This document shows, piece after piece, positions 7,071 through 14,558 of a stretch of 14,558 nt of DNA. This DNA is from GCA-2716065 sp036123135. Its GTDB lineage: Bacteria > Bacteroidota > Bacteroidia > Flavobacteriales_D > Parvicellaceae. Numbering within the stretch: position 1 is the first letter of the stretch; each line of letters begins with the position of its first letter. The stretch lies in contig JAZADZ010000039.1 of assembly GCA_036123135.1 (NCBI GenBank), forward strand, positions 1-14,558, written 5' to 3'. A program made the translations under genes and the position numbers. The notes beneath the pieces are model-generated. The model was not told where the DNA came from. It did no database searches and was given only the letters and a program-made list of their open reading frames with translations.

Positions 7071-8987
7071 ATGTTTATTCGATACCTTAATATTGTGTTT
7101 ACTTTTAGGATAACTCTTATAGTTTCATTATCGTTTTTGTGCTCTATTTCATTTAGTCAATTTCAAATAAATGGTAATGCCTCACAAACCGATTGCAAAT
7201 GCTATCAACTTACCCCAAATCAAAGCAATCAAGTGGGATCTGTATGGAACATCAATCAAATTGATTTAACGCAACCATTTGATTTTTCTTTTGAAGTTTT
7301 TCTGGGATGTAATAACTCAAGTCAATGGGTTGGTGCCGATGGGATTGTTTTTGGATTACAGCCCATTAGTACTTCAATTGGAAATGCTGGTGGTGCCATG
7401 GGATTTGGTGGGGTTTCACCCTCTCTTGGGGTTTACATAGACACTTGGCAAAATCCCTCTCACAATGACCCATTGAATGACCACATTTCCATCAATAAAA
7501 ATGGAGATCAATTTCACAATACGCCTAATAACTTAGCTGGACCATTTGATTTGGGAGACATTGAAGACTGCAGTTATCATAACTTAAGAGTAGTTTGGTC
7601 TCCTGCTATTAACACCTACACCGTATTTTTTGATGGTGCTGTTGTTCTAATTCATATTTCTGATATTGTGAATACTATTTTTGGTGGTGACCCTATGGTT
7701 TTTTGGGGATTTACTGGCTCTACTGGGTCTCAATTTAACGAACAACGTTTTTGTATTGATGTCCCTGATATTTCAATTAATACATCTTCATCTTCGGTTA
7801 TTGACGAACACTGCAATCAATCAGATGGATCAATAACTGGAATAAGTTTCACAGGTGGATTAAGTCCAATTAGCTATTCATGGAATTCATCAGCATCTTC
7901 GTCATTGGATACTACCAATCTTTCCTCAGGTTCGTATAGTTTAACCATTACAGATGGACTTGGATGTACTGAAACTGTCGGTCCATTTACTGTTGACAAC
8001 ATTCCAGCTCCTATCATTGATACCAGTCAAATGATTATTAAGGATGAATCATGTGAACAGCAAGATGGATTTATTTCAGGAATTACAGTCAGCGGTGGAG
8101 TCTCACCTTACAGTATATATTGGGATGGTAATCTTTCTAGTTTGGATATTTCAAATCTATCCAATGGCAATTATGAATTGGTTGTTTCCGATCAGTACAA
8201 TTGTCAAGATACTGCACTTATCACTGTTGATTCAATAGGTGGCCCCGAATTTGATTTAACATCGCTTATAACCTACGACGAAGATTGCGGACAACAAAAT
8301 GGATACATCACCGGACTTGCTGTATCAGACGGAACTTCTCCATACTACTTCGAAATCAATGATACTGCAGTAACATCACTAGATACCAGCCAGTTGAGCC
8401 AGGGAGACTTTCAATTTATTGTTATTGATGACAACGGATGCACTGACTCATTACTCTTAACAATTGTTGATGGCAATTATCAAACTACAGATTTTAGTTT
8501 TTCTCCTGCGATTGATGTTTATGCTCAAGAGACCATATTATTTGAAGATTTATCTTTTGACACCACTGTAAATTGGTTTTGGAATTTCGGAAACGGTGAT
8601 TATGATACCACTCAAAACCCTACATATTACTATTCAATTCCAGGTGATTACACCATTTGTTTGACTTCGACAAATTCATTCAACTGTTCTGATACTCTAT
8701 GTGAAGACGTTACCATACTACCATTGGAAGTAGTAATTCCAACTATTTTCACACCAAATAACGATATGGTAAATGATACATTTACCATACAAGGAGTTAA
8801 CAGCACATATGGTTTAGTTGTACTGAATCGCTGGGGGCAAACTGTTTTTAATCAAAATCCCTACCTCAACAAATGGGATGGGAGGAGCTCAAGCGGGCTT
8901 GAACTTCCAAATGGCACTTATTATTATGTGTTAACCAATTACCTAGACAATGAAAATTTAACAGGAAATTTTCAACTTACTAGATAA
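7071..8987 (+). CDS. T9SS-secreted surface protein: L-type lectin domain, SprB-like repeats, PKD domain, type B sorting domain
   Basis: 638 residues. Residues 1-29 are a Sec signal (FRITLIVSLSFLCSISFS, cleavage near S29/Q30). Residues about 33-232 form a bacterial L-type lectin domain, with WVGADGIVFGLQ (86-97), a glycine-rich GGAMGFGGVSPSLGVYIDTW stretch (107-126) and a DHISINKNGD segment (137-146). D90 and D124 are candidate metal- or sugar-site residues. Three SprB-type repeats follow (about 244-308, 324-388, 402-466), then a PKD domain (about 472-548, with NWFWNFGNGD). The end (about 555-638, TIFTPNNDMVNDTF, LNRWGQ, NGTYYYVLT) is the gliding-associated T9SS type B sorting domain. Such proteins cross the outer membrane through T9SS and stay at the surface or are released. 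A glycan-binding adhesin is inferred; the ligand is unknown. Other ATGs near 7061 are out of frame, and an in-frame TGA at 7062-7064 limits the start. Confidence 0.92.
   Translation: MFIRYLNIVFTFRITLIVSLSFLCSISFSQFQINGNASQTDCKCYQLTPNQSNQVGSVWNINQIDLTQPFDFSFEVFLGCNNSSQWVGADGIVFGLQPISTSIGNAGGAMGFGGVSPSLGVYIDTWQNPSHNDPLNDHISINKNGDQFHNTPNNLAGPFDLGDIEDCSYHNLRVVWSPAINTYTVFFDGAVVLIHISDIVNTIFGGDPMVFWGFTGSTGSQFNEQRFCIDVPDISINTSSSSVIDEHCNQSDGSITGISFTGGLSPISYSWNSSASSSLDTTNLSSGSYSLTITDGLGCTETVGPFTVDNIPAPIIDTSQMIIKDESCEQQDGFISGITVSGGVSPYSIYWDGNLSSLDISNLSNGNYELVVSDQYNCQDTALITVDSIGGPEFDLTSLITYDEDCGQQNGYITGLAVSDGTSPYYFEINDTAVTSLDTSQLSQGDFQFIVIDDNGCTDSLLLTIVDGNYQTTDFSFSPAIDVYAQETILFEDLSFDTTVNWFWNFGNGDYDTTQNPTYYYSIPGDYTICLTSTNSFNCSDTLCEDVTILPLEVVIPTIFTPNNDMVNDTFTIQGVNSTYGLVVLNRWGQTVFNQNPYLNKWDGRSSSGLELPNGTYYYVLTNYLDNENLTGNFQLTR
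7800..8468 (+). repeat. Three tandem SprB-like protein repeats within the lectin protein
   Basis: About 65-residue units start near residues 244, 324 and 402, spaced about 78-80 residues apart. Each follows the pattern DExCxQxxGxIxGxxxxxGxxPYxxxxx, then SLDxxxLSxGxYxxxxxDxxxCxxT. They have diverged at both protein and DNA level, so this is an old duplication rather than a recent one. SprB repeats occur in Bacteroidota gliding and adhesion proteins. Confidence 0.8.
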
Positions 8988-9010
8988 CCATTTATAAAAT
9001 ACTTTTGGAA

Positions 9011-9328
9011 CTAAATATTGGCCTCTAACTTCTCAGCCAATGCTTCTTTGGATTGCGCACCAACAACTTTGTCTACAACCTCACCATTTTTAAGAAAAAT
9101 AATTGTTGGAATATTTCTTACACCAAACTTAGCCGCAATTGAGGGATTGTGATCAACGTTTACTTTTCCAACTACAGCTTTACCGTCATACTCAGTAGAA
9201 AGAGCATCAACATGAGGTCCAACCATTCTGCATGGACCACACCACTCAGCCCAAAAATCTACCATTACTGCTTTATCTGATTTCATTGCTAATTCGTCAA
9301 AATTAGCTTCTGTAAATTCTAATGCCAT
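9011..9328 (-). CDS. trxA: Thioredoxin
   Basis: A 105-residue single-domain cytoplasmic thioredoxin, the standard length. The active site is WCGPC (29-33) with redox cysteines C30 and C33. The preceding VDFWAEW and the cis-proline P74 in NIPTIIF are canonical. It reduces protein disulfides, for example in ribonucleotide reductase, using electrons from thioredoxin reductase. There is no signal peptide, which separates it from the exported TlpA-like proteins common in this phylum. It lies 87 bp downstream of the polymerase gene on the same strand but has its own strong promoter match (9351-9381), so it can be transcribed independently. It converges on the lectin gene with a 23-bp gap lacking an obvious terminator. 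Confidence 0.97.
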   Translation of the reverse strand: MALEFTEANFDELAMKSDKAVMVDFWAEWCGPCRMVGPHVDALSTEYDGKAVVGKVNVDHNPSIAAKFGVRNIPTIIFLKNGEVVDKVVGAQSKEALAEKLEANI

Positions 9329-9350
9329 TGTTACTTTTTTAAATTTTTTG

Positions 9351-9381
9351 CTAATATACTATCGAAGTTTAGTTTGTCAAA
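9351..9381 (-). promoter_or_regulatory. Predicted trxA promoter
   Basis: On the minus strand TTTG (9381-9378) is followed by exactly 19 bases and TATATTAG (9358-9351), seven of eight positions of the Bacteroidota -7 element TAnnTTTG. Transcription would start near 9346 with a leader of about 17 bases. This is the best full promoter match in the window, though it remains a consensus match. Confidence 0.6.
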
Positions 9382-9415
9382 CAAATTGAGGAATAATAAA
9401 ATCCTGTGAAAATGA

Positions 9416-12400
9416 TTAATTAATTAGTTCTTGTTCTTCTATTTGAGCGGTAATAGTTTCGTTTGTTAGATGGTCTCTAAGAAACTCATTTAATTTGGAT
9501 TGGTTCAAAGAACAACCTAAAAAACTAGATAACTGACTTAACTCGTCCAACAAATCGTTGGAAATTTTAAGCATGAAATCTCTTGAAATTAGCAATACTG
9601 AGGACTTATCGGCCGTATCAATCATTTCAAAATAAACCGGTTTTTTTCCTTTATGTTTTTTAAATATTTTTTTAATATGCTCAATCTCTTTTTTGTTCAT
9701 TAAATTGGAATCCCAACGCAAGTAAATGTTCTTTACATTCTTATCAAGAACATCTTTTAAAAGCTCAATTTTTGAGATTTTAAATTCCTTTTGTTTTCCA
9801 TCAGCATTGTAATGTTTTGGTTTTGGCTGAATTTTCCCGTTGACAGCCAAAAAGTTACCTGGATGAAGAAAATGACTGAATTTTAAATATTGTTCACCAA
9901 ATAACCTAAACTCAATTGAACCATGCATGTCTTGAAGTTCTAGTACTCCATACTTGTTTCCTTTTCTACTTTGGAGGTTAAGTGCCTTATTGGCAATACC
10001 AATTAATGTTAACTCTCTATCCGGAAGTTGATTGATATTTTCTGCAAGCACAGCTGCATTGGTATCACAGAAATTCTGTAATTCAAGTTTATAATCTTCT
10101 AATGGATGACCAGAAATATAGATGCCTACCACATCTTTTTCCCTATTTAATTTCTCGTAAGTATTCCACTCATCACAAAAAGGAATGGGAGGTTGAGGGA
10201 AATTAACTTCTCCTTCAATATTTCCAAACATATCAACTTGAGCAGAGTTGGAGCGCTCCTGAAAAGAATGTCCAAACTTGATCGCTGTTTCAATTAACGT
10301 TCTATTTTTAGTATCGGTGTGAAAATACTGAGCTCTATGGACATCTGAGAAAGAGTCGAAAGCACCTGCCATTGCAAAGCTTTCCAAAACTCGTTTATTG
10401 CTGTCTCTTAAATTTACTTTTTTAACGTAATCAAAAATAGAGGTAAATAGACCTTCTTTCTTTCTCACATCAACAATATTCTTAACCGGGTTGATTCCAA
10501 CTCCTTTTATTGCACCAAGCCCAAATCGAATTTGCCCTTTAGGATTAACGGCAAATTTATACCAACTCTCATTGACATCAGGACCCAATACTTCAAGACC
10601 CATTCGTTTACATTCCTCCATGAAAAAAGTAACATTTTTAATGTCGCTCATGTTATTGCTAAGGACTGAAGCCATGTACTCCGCTGGATAATTGGCTTTT
10701 AAATAAGCAGTATGATAAGCAATAAGCGCATAGCAGGTGGAATGCGATTTGTTGAACGCATAGGATGCAAACGCTTCCCAATCCTTCCAAATTTTTTCAA
10801 GTATTTCTCTATCATGACCATTTTTTTCTCCTTGATCAAGAAATTGAGGTTTCATCTTAGCAAGAAGATCAAATTTCTTTTTACCCATTGCTTTTCTGAG
10901 CGTATCCGCTTCACCTTTGGTGAAACCAACTAAACTCTGTGAAAGTAGCATGACTTGCTCTTGATAAACCGTTATTCCGTAGGTCTCTTTAAGAAACTCC
11001 TCCATTTCAGGCAAGTCATATTTAATTTCTTCATCTCCATGTTTTCTTTTAATGAAGCTTGGAATATACTCAAGTGGTCCTGGTCTATACAAAGCGTTCA
11101 TCGCAATTAAGTCCGAAAATTCAGTTGGTTTTAGCGCTTTTAAATGCTTTTGCATTCCAGGAGATTCATATTGAAAAACACCAACAGTTTCCCCTTTCTG
11201 AAACAATTCATAGGTTTTCTTATCATCAAGAGATACGTTTTCAATATCCAGCTTTTCACCTGTTCTGGCTTCAATAATTTTAACAGTATCTTTTATTAGT
11301 GTGAGCGTTTTAAGTCCCAGAAAATCCATCTTGAGTAATCCTGCATTCTCCGCTACTGAATTATCAAATTGAGTACACCACATGTCAGAGTCTTTGGCCT
11401 TTGCTACAGGCACATATTCTCTAATATCAGAAGGAGTTATGATAACACCACAAGCGTGAATTCCAGTGTTTCTGATGGTTCCTTCGACTAATTTTGCTTG
11501 TTGAACAACCTCAGCTTCAAGATTACTGTTCTTGTAAATGGTCCTAAGTTCTTGTGCCATCTTGAGCTGATCAGGACTAATTTTTTTCTTTACTTCCTCA
11601 TCGGAAAGGTCTAGTAATTTATTAAGTTTTGTATTGGGGACTAGCTTGGCTATGCGGTCTGTTTCGTGAAGAGGCAACTCCAGCACTCGACCAGCATCTC
11701 GAATGGAAGACTTTGCTGCCATTGTTCCATATGTAATAATTTGGGCAACCTGACTTGAACCATATTTATCAATGACATATTGAATTACTTTGGATCGACC
11801 CTCATCATCAAAATCAATGTCAATATCGGGCATGGAAACACGATCTGGATTTAAAAAACGCTCAAAAAGTAAATTGTATTTTATTGGATCAACATTGGTA
11901 ATTCCAGTGCAGTACGCCACAACAGATCCAGCGGCAGAACCTCTTCCAGGCCCAACAGAAACTCCCATATCTCTAGCAACATTACAGAAATCTTGTACAA
12001 TCAAAAAATAACCTGGATATCCAGTTTTTCGTATTGTTTCTAGTTCAAAGTCTATTCGTTCTTTAAGTGAATCATCAATAGTTTTATATCTTTTTTTGGC
12101 TCCTTCGTAAGTGAGAAATCGCAGATAATTGTTCTCACCATTTTTTAATGATGGATCTGTAAGGTCTTTATCGTCTTTAAATTCATCAGGAATTTCGAAT
12201 TCTGGAAGCAAAACATCGCTTGCTAGTTTGTACGGTTCACATTTTGCAATGATTTCATTGGTGGTTCGAATCGCATCAGGTAAATCGGCAAAAAGTTCTT
12301 TCATTTGCTGCTGCGACTTAAAATAAAATTCATTGTTCGGAAATCCATTTCTGTAGCCTCTTCCCCTCCCTACTGGAGTTGATTTAAACTCACCCTCTTT

Positions 12401-13909
12401 AATGCACAAAAGTATATCGTGAGAAAGTGCATCCTCTTTGTTCAGGTAATAAGTATTATTCGATGCAAAATATTTTACATTGTATTTTTTGGCAAATTTT
12501 AAAAGCGTTTCATTGACTATTTTTTCATCCTCAAGGTGATGTCTGTTCAGCTCGACATAAAAGTCGTCACCAAATTTTTCTTTCCACCAAATAAACGCCT
12601 CTTCTGCTTGTGCTTCTCCAACATTTAATATGAGCTGTGGCACCTCTCCTAATGTGCCTCCTGTTGACACAATGATGTCTTGCATGTGATCCAAAAGCAC
12701 CTCACGATCAATTCTTGGAACATAATAGGAACCAACAACATGACTGTCTGAAGAAAGTTTAATTAAATTACGGTACCCATTTTTATTCTTTGCAAGCATG
12801 GGAATAAGGTATCCAGAGTCTTTGACGCTTTTGTTCTTGCGATCTTTGCATAAATAAAATTCTGAGCCTAAAATTGGCAACACTTTTTTCTTTTCAATTG
12901 TTTTAAGAGTGCTGACATCATGATTGGGATCATTCTTAAGTTCCTTGATTTGTTTATCAATTCCCAAATTGTGTCTGAATCCTTCTTCGACAAAATGATA
13001 CGCTGCCATCATGTTACCAATATCTGTAAGCCCAACAGCTGGCATTCCCATTTCTGAAGCTTTTAAAATCAAATTTTTAATCTGTGTACAAGATTGAAGT
13101 ATAGAAAACTGTGAATGATTGTGTAGATGAGAAAATGGAACAGCCGAAAGTTCTGACAAGTTAGTATCAACATCAATCGAAATGGACTGATCTTCTTTTT
13201 TCTGTTGTTTTTTTATCTTTTTACTTGCCTTTTTTAAATCCAAATGCGTTAAGCCAATGGGCTTTACTGGTTCTGGATTGTTCTTAAAAAAGGAGGAGTA
13301 TTGTTCGTTATCAAATAATAATTCCTGATTGGTGAACGACTTAATTCTAATTAGCTCTAAAAAGCATCTTGCAGTTGCTTCCACATCTGCAGTTGCATTA
13401 TGTGCCTCTGCAAAAACATCATCAAAAAGGAACTCGTTTAACTCAGTTAAAGTTGGCAGCTTAAATCTACCACCCCTTCCACCTTTTAACTTACACAACA
13501 AAGCTGTTTTTTCAGAACAAGTATCTAGAATTTGTTTTTGAGCAAGTTGGTTTTCGAACGAGTTTCTGAAAAATTCACAACCCATTATGTTTACATCGAA
13601 AGACACGTTATGTCCAACAATGAACTTCGATTGCTGAATTGCATCGTTAAATTCTTTTAAAACTTGACTTAAATCTGATCCTTTTTTTTTCGCTAAATCA
13701 GTTGAAATTCCATGAATTTTTTCGGCCTGGAAAGGAACGACGAATCCGTCAGGATAAATGATAAAATCTTTATTTTCAATTAAAGAACCATCCAAATCGT
13801 GCAACTGCCAAGCTATTTGTATGCACCTCGGCCAATTGTCAGTATCCGAAATTGGCGCTTTAAAATTTTTTGGTAACCCAGTTGTTTCAGTGTCAAAAAT
13901 TAAGAACAT
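9416..13909 (-). CDS. dnaE: DNA polymerase III alpha subunit with fused DnaQ-type proofreading exonuclease
   Basis: 1497 residues; the replicative polymerase of the chromosome. Residues 1-190 are a DEDDh 3'-5' exonuclease: D6 and E8 (FDTETTGLP), D105 (HNVSFD), and H170 and D175 (HNATAD). A charged lysine-rich linker (about 225-250) leads to the PHP domain (HLHNHSQFS, 261-269). The polymerase core has GPGRGSAAGS (653-662) and PDIDIDF (694-700), with catalytic D695 and D697, then YRPGPLEYIP (941-950) and YQEQVM (982-987). QVDMF (1224-1228) is a beta-clamp-binding motif. An OB fold follows (about 1298-1385), then a C-terminal tail. In E. coli the proofreader is a separate protein (DnaQ), whereas here polymerase and proofreader are one chain, as in many Flavobacteriia. 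The PHP domain has lost metal ligands. The ATG at 13909 starts directly at the exonuclease beta strand and is preceded by GGTGGAG, a Shine-Dalgarno-like stretch. Confidence 0.96.
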   Translation of the reverse strand: MFLIFDTETTGLPKNFKAPISDTDNWPRCIQIAWQLHDLDGSLIENKDFIIYPDGFVVPFQAEKIHGISTDLAKKKGSDLSQVLKEFNDAIQQSKFIVGHNVSFDVNIMGCEFFRNSFENQLAQKQILDTCSEKTALLCKLKGGRGGRFKLPTLTELNEFLFDDVFAEAHNATADVEATARCFLELIRIKSFTNQELLFDNEQYSSFFKNNPEPVKPIGLTHLDLKKASKKIKKQQKKEDQSISIDVDTNLSELSAVPFSHLHNHSQFSILQSCTQIKNLILKASEMGMPAVGLTDIGNMMAAYHFVEEGFRHNLGIDKQIKELKNDPNHDVSTLKTIEKKKVLPILGSEFYLCKDRKNKSVKDSGYLIPMLAKNKNGYRNLIKLSSDSHVVGSYYVPRIDREVLLDHMQDIIVSTGGTLGEVPQLILNVGEAQAEEAFIWWKEKFGDDFYVELNRHHLEDEKIVNETLLKFAKKYNVKYFASNNTYYLNKEDALSHDILLCIKEGEFKSTPVGRGRGYRNGFPNNEFYFKSQQQMKELFADLPDAIRTTNEIIAKCEPYKLASDVLLPEFEIPDEFKDDKDLTDPSLKNGENNYLRFLTYEGAKKRYKTIDDSLKERIDFELETIRKTGYPGYFLIVQDFCNVARDMGVSVGPGRGSAAGSVVAYCTGITNVDPIKYNLLFERFLNPDRVSMPDIDIDFDDEGRSKVIQYVIDKYGSSQVAQIITYGTMAAKSSIRDAGRVLELPLHETDRIAKLVPNTKLNKLLDLSDEEVKKKISPDQLKMAQELRTIYKNSNLEAEVVQQAKLVEGTIRNTGIHACGVIITPSDIREYVPVAKAKDSDMWCTQFDNSVAENAGLLKMDFLGLKTLTLIKDTVKIIEARTGEKLDIENVSLDDKKTYELFQKGETVGVFQYESPGMQKHLKALKPTEFSDLIAMNALYRPGPLEYIPSFIKRKHGDEEIKYDLPEMEEFLKETYGITVYQEQVMLLSQSLVGFTKGEADTLRKAMGKKKFDLLAKMKPQFLDQGEKNGHDREILEKIWKDWEAFASYAFNKSHSTCYALIAYHTAYLKANYPAEYMASVLSNNMSDIKNVTFFMEECKRMGLEVLGPDVNESWYKFAVNPKGQIRFGLGAIKGVGINPVKNIVDVRKKEGLFTSIFDYVKKVNLRDSNKRVLESFAMAGAFDSFSDVHRAQYFHTDTKNRTLIETAIKFGHSFQERSNSAQVDMFGNIEGEVNFPQPPIPFCDEWNTYEKLNREKDVVGIYISGHPLEDYKLELQNFCDTNAAVLAENINQLPDRELTLIGIANKALNLQSRKGNKYGVLELQDMHGSIEFRLFGEQYLKFSHFLHPGNFLAVNGKIQPKPKHYNADGKQKEFKISKIELLKDVLDKNVKNIYLRWDSNLMNKKEIEHIKKIFKKHKGKKPVYFEMIDTADKSSVLLISRDFMLKISNDLLDELSQLSSFLGCSLNQSKLNEFLRDHLTNETITAQIEEQELIN

Positions 13910-13968
13910 AGCTCCACCACATTTAGCATCCTAAATTAAAAAACACTAGAAATATTTGAGACTATTGT

Positions 13969-13981
13969 TGATAAGTTATCA
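13969..13981. repeat. Short palindrome between the beta-glucosidase and polymerase genes
   Basis: TGATAAGTTATCA is a perfect 6-bp inverted repeat around a single central G, located 60-72 bp upstream of the dnaE ATG. It could be a regulator site. It is too short and AT-rich for a convincing terminator of the upstream gene. A minus-strand TAATTTAG at 13938-13931 resembles a -7 element but lacks a TTTG 19 bases upstream. Confidence 0.25.
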
Positions 13982-14024
13982 GCTAATTTTTGAGAAAAGG
14001 TGAAACTTTCAAAGAGTGTGAAAT

Positions 14025-14558
14025 TTAAATTTTCTTTAAAAATTCCTGAAACCAAAATCCAGAGTCTTTTATGGTTCTTTTTTGAGTTTTGAAATCAACA
14101 TGAACAAGCCCAAAACGAGGTTCGTATCCTTCACTCCATTCAAAGTTATCTGTTAGACTCCAAATGAAATAGCCTTTAATTGGAGATCCTTCCCTCTTAG
14201 CTCTAAGTATATTTGAAAGGTAGTCTTTGAAAAATTGAATTCTTTTTTTATCGTGAATTCGACCATTTTTAACCTCATCCTTATAGCATACTCCATTTTC
14301 AGTTACAATTATATTATCAATATTGTATTTAGAAAATTGCATAAGAATTTTATATATCCCAATTGGATATACTTCGAAATTCATCTCATTCATAGGGACG
14401 TTTCTCTTTTCAGCAGAAATTTGTTTTGCCCATACAAAAGGAGGAATGAAGCTGTTTTTCGCAACGACTCTAAAATAATTTTGGAGACCAATAAAATCGA
14501 ACTTGAATTTTAATTTTTCTTCATCTCCTGGCTCAAAATAACGTTCAATTCTTTTCAG
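14025..14558 (-). CDS. Family 1 glycoside hydrolase (beta-glucosidase type), C-terminal part, cut by the window edge
   Basis: The frame is open from the right edge to the TAG/TAA-type stop at 14025-14027, giving 177 visible residues of a family that is usually about 450 long. The visible part includes FDFIGLQNYF near the edge, where family 1 enzymes have a conserved DFIGxNYY-like strand, the nucleophile motif TENG (catalytic Glu at 14298-14300), and the C-terminal WSLTDNFEWSEGYEPRFGLV block that lines the glucose-binding subsite. It therefore hydrolyses beta-glucosides or related beta-glycosides by the retaining mechanism. The acid/base NEP motif and any signal peptide lie outside the window, so location and substrate cannot be judged. 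An internal ATG at 14393 is not the start, because family-like sequence continues upstream of it. The gap to dnaE is 115 bp. Confidence 0.93.
   Translation of the reverse strand: MKRIERYFEPGDEEKLKFKFDFIGLQNYFRVVAKNSFIPPFVWAKQISAEKRNVPMNEMNFEVYPIGIYKILMQFSKYNIDNIIVTENGVCYKDEVKNGRIHDKKRIQFFKDYLSNILRAKREGSPIKGYFIWSLTDNFEWSEGYEPRFGLVHVDFKTQKRTIKDSGFWFQEFLKKI

Noticed and set aside
14025..14393. A complete 122-residue gene starting at the ATG at 14393
   Set aside because: The same frame continues without a stop to the window edge and encodes GH1-like sequence (FDFIGLQNYF), so this ATG is an internal methionine of a longer gene.
14235..14513. 92-residue plus-strand ORF
   Set aside because: It lies wholly antisense to the GH1 coding region, has low-complexity composition and matches no family pattern.
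1..14558. CRISPR arrays, insertion sequences, phage or defence genes, tRNA or rRNA
   Set aside because: No regularly spaced repeats, transposase or integrase motifs, terminal inverted repeats or tRNA-like cloverleaf were seen. The coding content is ordinary chromosomal.

Overview
The window (about one third G+C) looks like chromosomal DNA of a member of the Bacteroidota, most likely Flavobacteriales. Four things point there: a cell-surface protein ending in a type B sorting domain of the type IX secretion system (T9SS); a DNA polymerase III alpha subunit with a DnaQ-type exonuclease fused at its N-terminus; a dapB-lepB-wbqC gene row with a long Bacteroidota-type signal peptidase; and promoters resembling the Bacteroidota consensus TTTG-N19-TAnnTTTG. 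Assignment to a genus is not possible from this sequence.

Layout from left to right. A 76-residue orphan ORF (186-416) is followed by a 289-bp AT-rich gap. Next comes a large exported fusion protein (706-3657) joining a NagZ-type family 3 glycoside hydrolase to a serine beta-lactamase/DD-peptidase-like domain, probably acting on peptidoglycan in the periplasm. It converges on a three-gene minus-strand operon, dapB (6916-6197), lepB (6189-4273) and a wbqC-family gene (4273-3668), with a 7-bp gap and then a 1-base TAATG overlap. Divergent from dapB, across a 154-bp region with two palindromes and a recognisable dapB promoter, is a T9SS-exported surface protein (7071-8987) built from an L-type lectin domain, three SprB-like repeats, a PKD domain and the sorting domain. 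It converges on thioredoxin (9328-9011), which has its own well-matched promoter. Upstream of that is the 1497-residue DNA polymerase III alpha subunit (13909-9416). The right edge cuts a family 1 beta-glucosidase gene, of which only the C-terminal 177 codons are present.

Most of this is housekeeping: lysine/diaminopimelate synthesis, protein export, redox control and replication. Two envelope-facing proteins, the NagZ fusion and the lectin adhesin-like protein, make up the rest. DapB (diaminopimelate precursor) and the NagZ fusion (probable muropeptide processing) both touch peptidoglycan, but they are in separate, convergent units. I see no mobile element, CRISPR array, rRNA or tRNA, and no convincing undescribed multi-gene system. 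The most interesting features are the fused cell-wall hydrolase, the palindrome overlapping the dapB promoter, the lectin-SprB surface protein and the apparently degenerate PHP domain of the polymerase.
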